The notes beneath the pieces are model-generated. The model had not been told where the DNA came from, made no database searches, and was given only the letters and a program-made list of their open reading frames with translations. From the NCBI GenBank assembly GCA_037138055.1, contig JBAXJB010000047.1, forward strand, positions 1-7,104: a DNA stretch of 7,104 nucleotides, given 5' to 3'. Below, piece by piece: positions 5,583-7,104 of this stretch; position 1 is the stretch's first letter, and each line of letters opens with the position of its first letter. A program made the translations under genes and the position numbers. The DNA is from CAITNM01 sp037138055 (GTDB lineage Bacteria; Pseudomonadota; Alphaproteobacteria; Paracaedibacterales; CAITNM01).

Positions 5583-6377
5583 ATGTGCAGATGGGTTGCC
5601 TATGCCGGTCCGGAAATCTACTTAGAGGACTTGATCTTCCACCAAGAGCACTCCATAGTGCGCCAAAGCCTGGCAGCGACGGAGTCTGCGTGGGTTACCA
5701 ACGGCGATGGATTTGGCGTTGCCTGGTACACCAAACGTACGACTCCAGGGCTGTTTAAAGACATTCTTCCGGCATGGAATGACAGCAACCTACGATCTTT
5801 AGCGGCGCACATTCAGACCAGGCTATTTTTTGCCCATGTCCGTGCCACTACCGGAACAGCTGTGAACAGAAGCAACTGCCATCCCTTCATTTGGCAAAAC
5901 TGGACATTCATGCATAACGGAAAAATTGGTAACTGGCATGACTGTCGCAAAGATGTAGAGGATCTCATCGACCATGTTCACTACCCCCACAGAGAGGGCA
6001 CCACAGACAGCGAGGCCCTCTTCCTAGTGGCTTTGAGCAAGGGGTTAATTCATGACCCAATCAATGCAATACAGTCAACTTTGCGTGATGTAAAAAAAAT
6101 CATGGTGAATAACAAATCCGAGGAACCTATGCGTATTTCCTGCGCACTTACAAACGGAAAAGACATTTGGGCATTTAGGTATTCAAGCGATGACCAATCG
6201 CCCAGTATGTACTTTGGATCACCGCACACACGCGCGAGCGAGCCTGGTTTGCATCCCATTACAACCATAGCTTCCGAGCCGTCCGATTCTGATGCTGCCC
6301 ATTGGTTTAAGGTCGAGGAGCGAAATGGCGTTCATTGGACTGAACAGGGTTTGGAGCATTTCACAATCGCCATTTAA
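5583..6377 (+). CDS. Class II glutamine amidotransferase (YafJ/EgtC-like)
   Basis: A complete 264-residue N-terminal-nucleophile glutaminase domain with no fused synthase. Such domains release ammonia from glutamine using the N-terminal Cys (Cys2 here, exposed by Met removal) or hydrolyse gamma-glutamyl amides, as EgtC does in ergothioneine synthesis. Visible motifs: MCRWVAY at the start, NGDGFGVAWY (40-49), FFAHVRATT (82-90) with the substrate-binding Arg, HPF (100-102), HNGKIGN (111-117) with the oxyanion Asn and Gly, and TTDSEALF (140-147). Length fits YafJ-type proteins (about 255). The start is fixed by the need for Cys at position 2 and by GAGG at 5574-5577, five bases upstream. No egtB or egtD neighbour is seen, so ergothioneine synthesis is not implied. 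The next gene starts 16 bp after its stop, suggesting one transcript. The physiological substrate is unknown. Confidence 0.93.
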   Translation: MCRWVAYAGPEIYLEDLIFHQEHSIVRQSLAATESAWVTNGDGFGVAWYTKRTTPGLFKDILPAWNDSNLRSLAAHIQTRLFFAHVRATTGTAVNRSNCHPFIWQNWTFMHNGKIGNWHDCRKDVEDLIDHVHYPHREGTTDSEALFLVALSKGLIHDPINAIQSTLRDVKKIMVNNKSEEPMRISCALTNGKDIWAFRYSSDDQSPSMYFGSPHTRASEPGLHPITTIASEPSDSDAAHWFKVEERNGVHWTEQGLEHFTIAI

Positions 6378-6393
6378 TTCACTGAACTTGAAA

Positions 6394-6786
6394 ATGAAAA
6401 AGTTCCTTTTAGCCGTCGTCATAACGCTGGCGTTTCTAAATAGTGCCTTTGCCCAGCGCATGTATGACGGCAGTGGTCACCAGATCGGCCGCGTGGATGG
6501 TGAGCGCTACTATGACGGATCCGGTCACCAAATAGGTCGTGTAGATGGCGATCGAATTTATGACGGCTCTGGTCGACAGTTAGGCCGCATTGAAGGTGAG
6601 CGCATCTACAACGCATCAGGCAGTCAAATCGGCCGCATCGACGGTGAACGTCTCTACAGCGCTTCGGGCTCGCAAATGGGCCGGATAGATGGGGAGCGAA
6701 TTTACGATGGCTCTGGGCATCAGATCGGCCGCGCAGATGGTCTGCGTCGCATGCAAATCATTGTGTACTTTTACTTCTTTATGTAA
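6394..6786 (+). CDS. Secreted repeat protein of six 16-residue beta repeats (beta-flower-like)
   Basis: A 130-residue product. The start at 6394 is chosen because MKKFLLAVVITLAFLNSAFA is a textbook signal peptide ending in an AFA cleavage site; an in-frame ATG farther upstream (6292) lies inside the amidotransferase gene and is rejected. The mature part is six tandem units of consensus R-x-Y-D-G-S-G-x-Q-I-G-R-I-D-G-E, then RRMQIIVYFYFFM, a strongly aromatic hydrophobic end. Repeats of this kind (YDGSG, IGRIDG) are found in proteins described as 4- or 5-fold beta-flower proteins, known structurally but with no assigned role. Location is periplasm, outer membrane or outside the cell. The ribosome site is poor, and the gap to the preceding amidotransferase gene is 16 bp, so translation may depend on the upstream gene. 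Family resemblance is from pattern memory, not a search. Confidence 0.88.
   Translation: MKKFLLAVVITLAFLNSAFAQRMYDGSGHQIGRVDGERYYDGSGHQIGRVDGDRIYDGSGRQLGRIEGERIYNASGSQIGRIDGERLYSASGSQMGRIDGERIYDGSGHQIGRADGLRRMQIIVYFYFFM
6457..6744 (+). repeat. Six tandem 48-bp coding repeats
   Basis: Six in-frame 48-bp units fill 288 bp with no leftover bases. Units 1, 2 and 6 carry DGSGHQIGR, unit 3 DGSGRQLGR, and units 4 and 5 NASGSQIGR and SASGSQMGR. The DNA differs among units largely at third codon positions (for example GGC/GGT/GGA, CAG/CAA, ATC/ATA), so the repeats are old and kept at the protein level rather than recently amplified. Confidence 0.95.
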
Positions 6787-6961
6787 TCAATACTCGCTGG
6801 GCAGCATGGAATGGCGGTGCACGTCACTTCCAACGCAAATCTAATTTTCGGCTATGAGCTGCGCAATCGCGCAAGTAAAGGTTAATCAGACTTTGGTATG
6901 GGATGCGAACGCACCGTGGTGAAATCGTATTCTTTTCAAATCGTGCGTAGAGGTCATCATG

Positions 6962-7104
6962 TCACTCAACGGCCAGTTCAACTTTGCACCCAACACGTGA
7001 GGCCAAAGTGATGAGCATATCGAGGCTGAACTTTTCAGTCTTACCGCTTAAAAGATCACTCACCCTGCTTTGAGCTACCCCAAAGCGTTCAGCAACTTGA
7101 GCTT
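6962..7104 (-). CDS. XRE-family helix-turn-helix protein, antitoxin-like (5' end beyond the right edge)
   Basis: Leftward, 46 codons are visible, ending at TGA (6962-6964); the N-terminus lies outside. The visible part reads AQVAERFGVAQSRVSDLLSG, a classical helix-turn-helix in which the recognition helix follows GVAQSRVS, then KTEKFSLDMLITLASRVG and a final KVELAV strand. This ending is typical of HigA-type or HTH_37-like XRE antitoxins, which bind and neutralise a RelE/HigB-type toxin and repress their own operon. In most such pairs the toxin gene is upstream of the antitoxin, which here is beyond the right edge, so the pairing cannot be checked. The DNA-binding family is clear; the antitoxin role is inferred. 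The 175 bp between it and the repeat-protein gene shows no gene; only a 5-bp TGCGC/GCGCA stem (6860-6873) is visible. Confidence 0.85.
   Translation of the reverse strand, partial: AQVAERFGVAQSRVSDLLSGKTEKFSLDMLITLASRVGCKVELAVE

Noticed and set aside
5423..5758. Full GTG-started frame crossing into the amidotransferase gene.
   Set aside because: Its second half is a shifted reading of the strongly conserved amidotransferase; only the upstream part is worth noting and is reported as a weak finding.
6292..6393. Longer N-terminus for the repeat protein from ATG 6292.
   Set aside because: It would lie out of frame inside the amidotransferase gene and bury a clear signal peptide; ATG 6394 explains the protein better.
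5574..6962. Identical 13-bp initiation-like sequence at 5574-5586 and 6950-6962 (GAGGTCATCATGT).
   Set aside because: A 13-base match is not unlikely within 7 kb, part is simply a ribosome site plus ATG, and the second copy opens only 13 codons that overlap the XRE gene antisense.

Overview
The window looks like an accessory or loosely packed stretch of a Gram-negative, probably betaproteobacterial (Burkholderiales-like), chromosome. This rests on the types of genes seen (an LplT-type transporter, a DUF3303 protein, a free-standing class II glutamine amidotransferase, an EthD-type protein, an XRE antitoxin) and on middling base composition. Taxonomy is inference. There is no rRNA, tRNA, CRISPR array, insertion sequence or origin that I can support.

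Layout. Positions 1-1577 hold a leftward set: the 5' part of an EthD-family gene running off the left edge, a poorly understood 82-codon frame, and a complete short-chain dehydrogenase/reductase. An AT-rich divergent region (1578-1851) with several small symmetric elements separates these from a rightward DUF3303 gene, which ends at a strong hairpin (2227-2264). Next comes a complete LplT-type lysophospholipid transporter (2464-3717), whose stop codon overlaps that of a convergent dual-specificity-type phosphatase (3714-4283).

Positions 4284-5582 are low in clear genes. They hold a hairpin, what looks like a frameshifted two-helix membrane-protein gene, a 53-residue small protein on the plus strand, a four-cysteine small protein on the minus strand, and a 360-bp stretch with an open but unassigned frame. 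The right part carries a class II glutamine amidotransferase (5583-6377), followed after 16 bp by a secreted protein made of six 16-residue repeats (6394-6786). The right edge cuts a leftward XRE-type antitoxin-like gene (6962-7104).

How the genes work together. Only two groupings are suggested by spacing: the leftward SDR/unknown/EthD set, possibly catabolic, and the amidotransferase plus repeat-protein pair. The rest appear to be single-gene units. The least familiar parts are the repeat protein and its pairing with the amidotransferase, the altered general-acid position in the phosphatase, and the small-ORF zone at 4284-5205. Nothing here proves a new defence or mobile system.
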